NCBI RefSeq assembly: GCF_040105385.1
Contig: NZ_JBEDNQ010000008.1
Location: 1-64,000, forward strand
Length of the DNA: 64,000 bases
Direction: 5' to 3'
Source: Pseudonocardia nematodicida
Lineage (GTDB): Bacteria > Actinomycetota > Actinomycetes > Mycobacteriales > Pseudonocardiaceae
The number at the start of each line of letters is the position of its first letter. Position 1 is the stretch's first letter. A model generated the notes under the pieces. The model saw only the letters and a program-made list of their open reading frames with translations, searched no databases and was not told the origin of the DNA. The position numbers and the translations under genes are program-made. Shown here piece by piece: positions 63,702 through 64,000 of the stretch.

Positions 63702-64000
63702 TCACAGGGGTGTGGGGAGAGGTGTACTGCTGCGGTTCGCCCGGGGAGTGAGCCGAGCGAGGACCTCGGCCCCGATCACGACACCGTCGCGGATCTGCTG
63801 GCGCCGGGCGGCCAGTGCCCGTTCCCCCGGCAGCCTGATGGTGGCCCCGGCGGCACCGGGATCGTCGCGGACGGACCCGACCAGGTGGTCGATCTCGTCG
63901 AGGAAGGTGTCCGAGCCGGCGAACCGGCCGGGGTCGAGCACCTGCAGGAAGACCCCCTGGCCGAACCGGTCCGGGCGGCTCCGGCGCCCGTAGCCGGGAA
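63702..64000 (-). CDS. Ldh2-family malate/lactate-type dehydrogenase, C-terminal part (truncated by window)
   Basis: The last 99 residues only. GQGVFLQVLDPGRFAGSDTF and LDEIDHLVGSVRDDPGA, then IRLPGERALAARRQQIRDGV match the end of malate/L-lactate/ureidoglycolate dehydrogenase-type NAD(P)H oxidoreductases (Ldh2). The gene starts beyond base 64000. It may belong to the same acid-catabolic locus. Confidence 0.75.
   Translation of the reverse strand, partial: PGYGRRSRPDRFGQGVFLQVLDPGRFAGSDTFLDEIDHLVGSVRDDPGAAGATIRLPGERALAARRQQIRDGVVIGAEVLARLTPRANRSSTPLPTPL

Overview
The window is high-GC actinobacterial DNA. Long GC-rich genes, GTG/TTG starts, ATGA gene overlaps and an actinobacterial-type MobF relaxase all point this way; Pseudonocardiaceae is my best guess, from gene style only. 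Most of it (about 8.2-54.5 kb) is the backbone of a large conjugative plasmid. It holds a 1461-residue relaxase-helicase, a primase-polymerase, SSB, a large ParB-domain protein, DUF1173 and DUF932 proteins, a toxin-antitoxin pair, a parAB operon set in an array of ten GTAAACGNCGTTTAC sites, and a RepA-type initiator preceded by 18 iterons of consensus GGTCGGCNNNNTATGCGT. I saw no rRNA, tRNA or CRISPR.

Layout. 0-0.8 kb: end of an IS701-family element and transposase debris. 0.8-7.6 kb: visibly AT-richer minus-strand cluster (MFS exporter, two methyltransferases, SbnA-like and SbnB-like enzymes, an OTC-fold carbamoyltransferase, RidA, MarR regulator) that I read as an NRPS-free route to L-2,3-diaminopropionate and probably its N-carbamoyl derivative. 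8.3-21.5 kb: relaxase, small plasmid genes, DUF1173 and primase-polymerase. 21.9-25.3 kb: complete lasso-peptide operon A-C-B-acetyltransferase with a 35-residue precursor, resembling acetylated lasso peptides of the albusnodin type. 25.7-35 kb: SSB, small plasmid genes, ParB-like protein, DUF932 protein. 35.2-40 kb: decayed asparagine-synthetase/GNAT locus, IS3 fragment, toxin-antitoxin, decayed second DUF932 gene. 41.6-45.8 kb: parABS. 46.8-48.8 kb: lipoprotein and membrane protein. 49.2-51.4 kb: intact IS21-family element with 5-bp target duplication. 51.8-54.4 kb: replication origin and repA. 54.6-57.2 kb: intact IS701-family element and a frameshifted IS481-family transposase. 57.4-64 kb: chromosome-like sugar-acid catabolic region (GntR regulator, DapA-family enzyme, SDR, enolase-superfamily dehydratase, CitMHS/GntP-like permease, SnoaL-like protein, Ldh2 fragment).

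The most unusual feature outside the genes is the set of long structured intergenic elements before minus-strand plasmid genes. One family consists of giant imperfect palindromes (two close copies of about 360 bp, two related shorter copies). A second is a roughly 200-bp leader in three copies, before an intact DUF932 gene, a decayed DUF932 gene and the lasso precursor. A third is a tandem-hairpin three-way-junction shape in two copies. Copies differ by paired changes that keep the stems, so structure appears to be selected or maintained by arm-to-arm conversion.

Several plasmid genes are split by single frame changes. These are either real decay or indels in the assembly; the sequence alone cannot decide.
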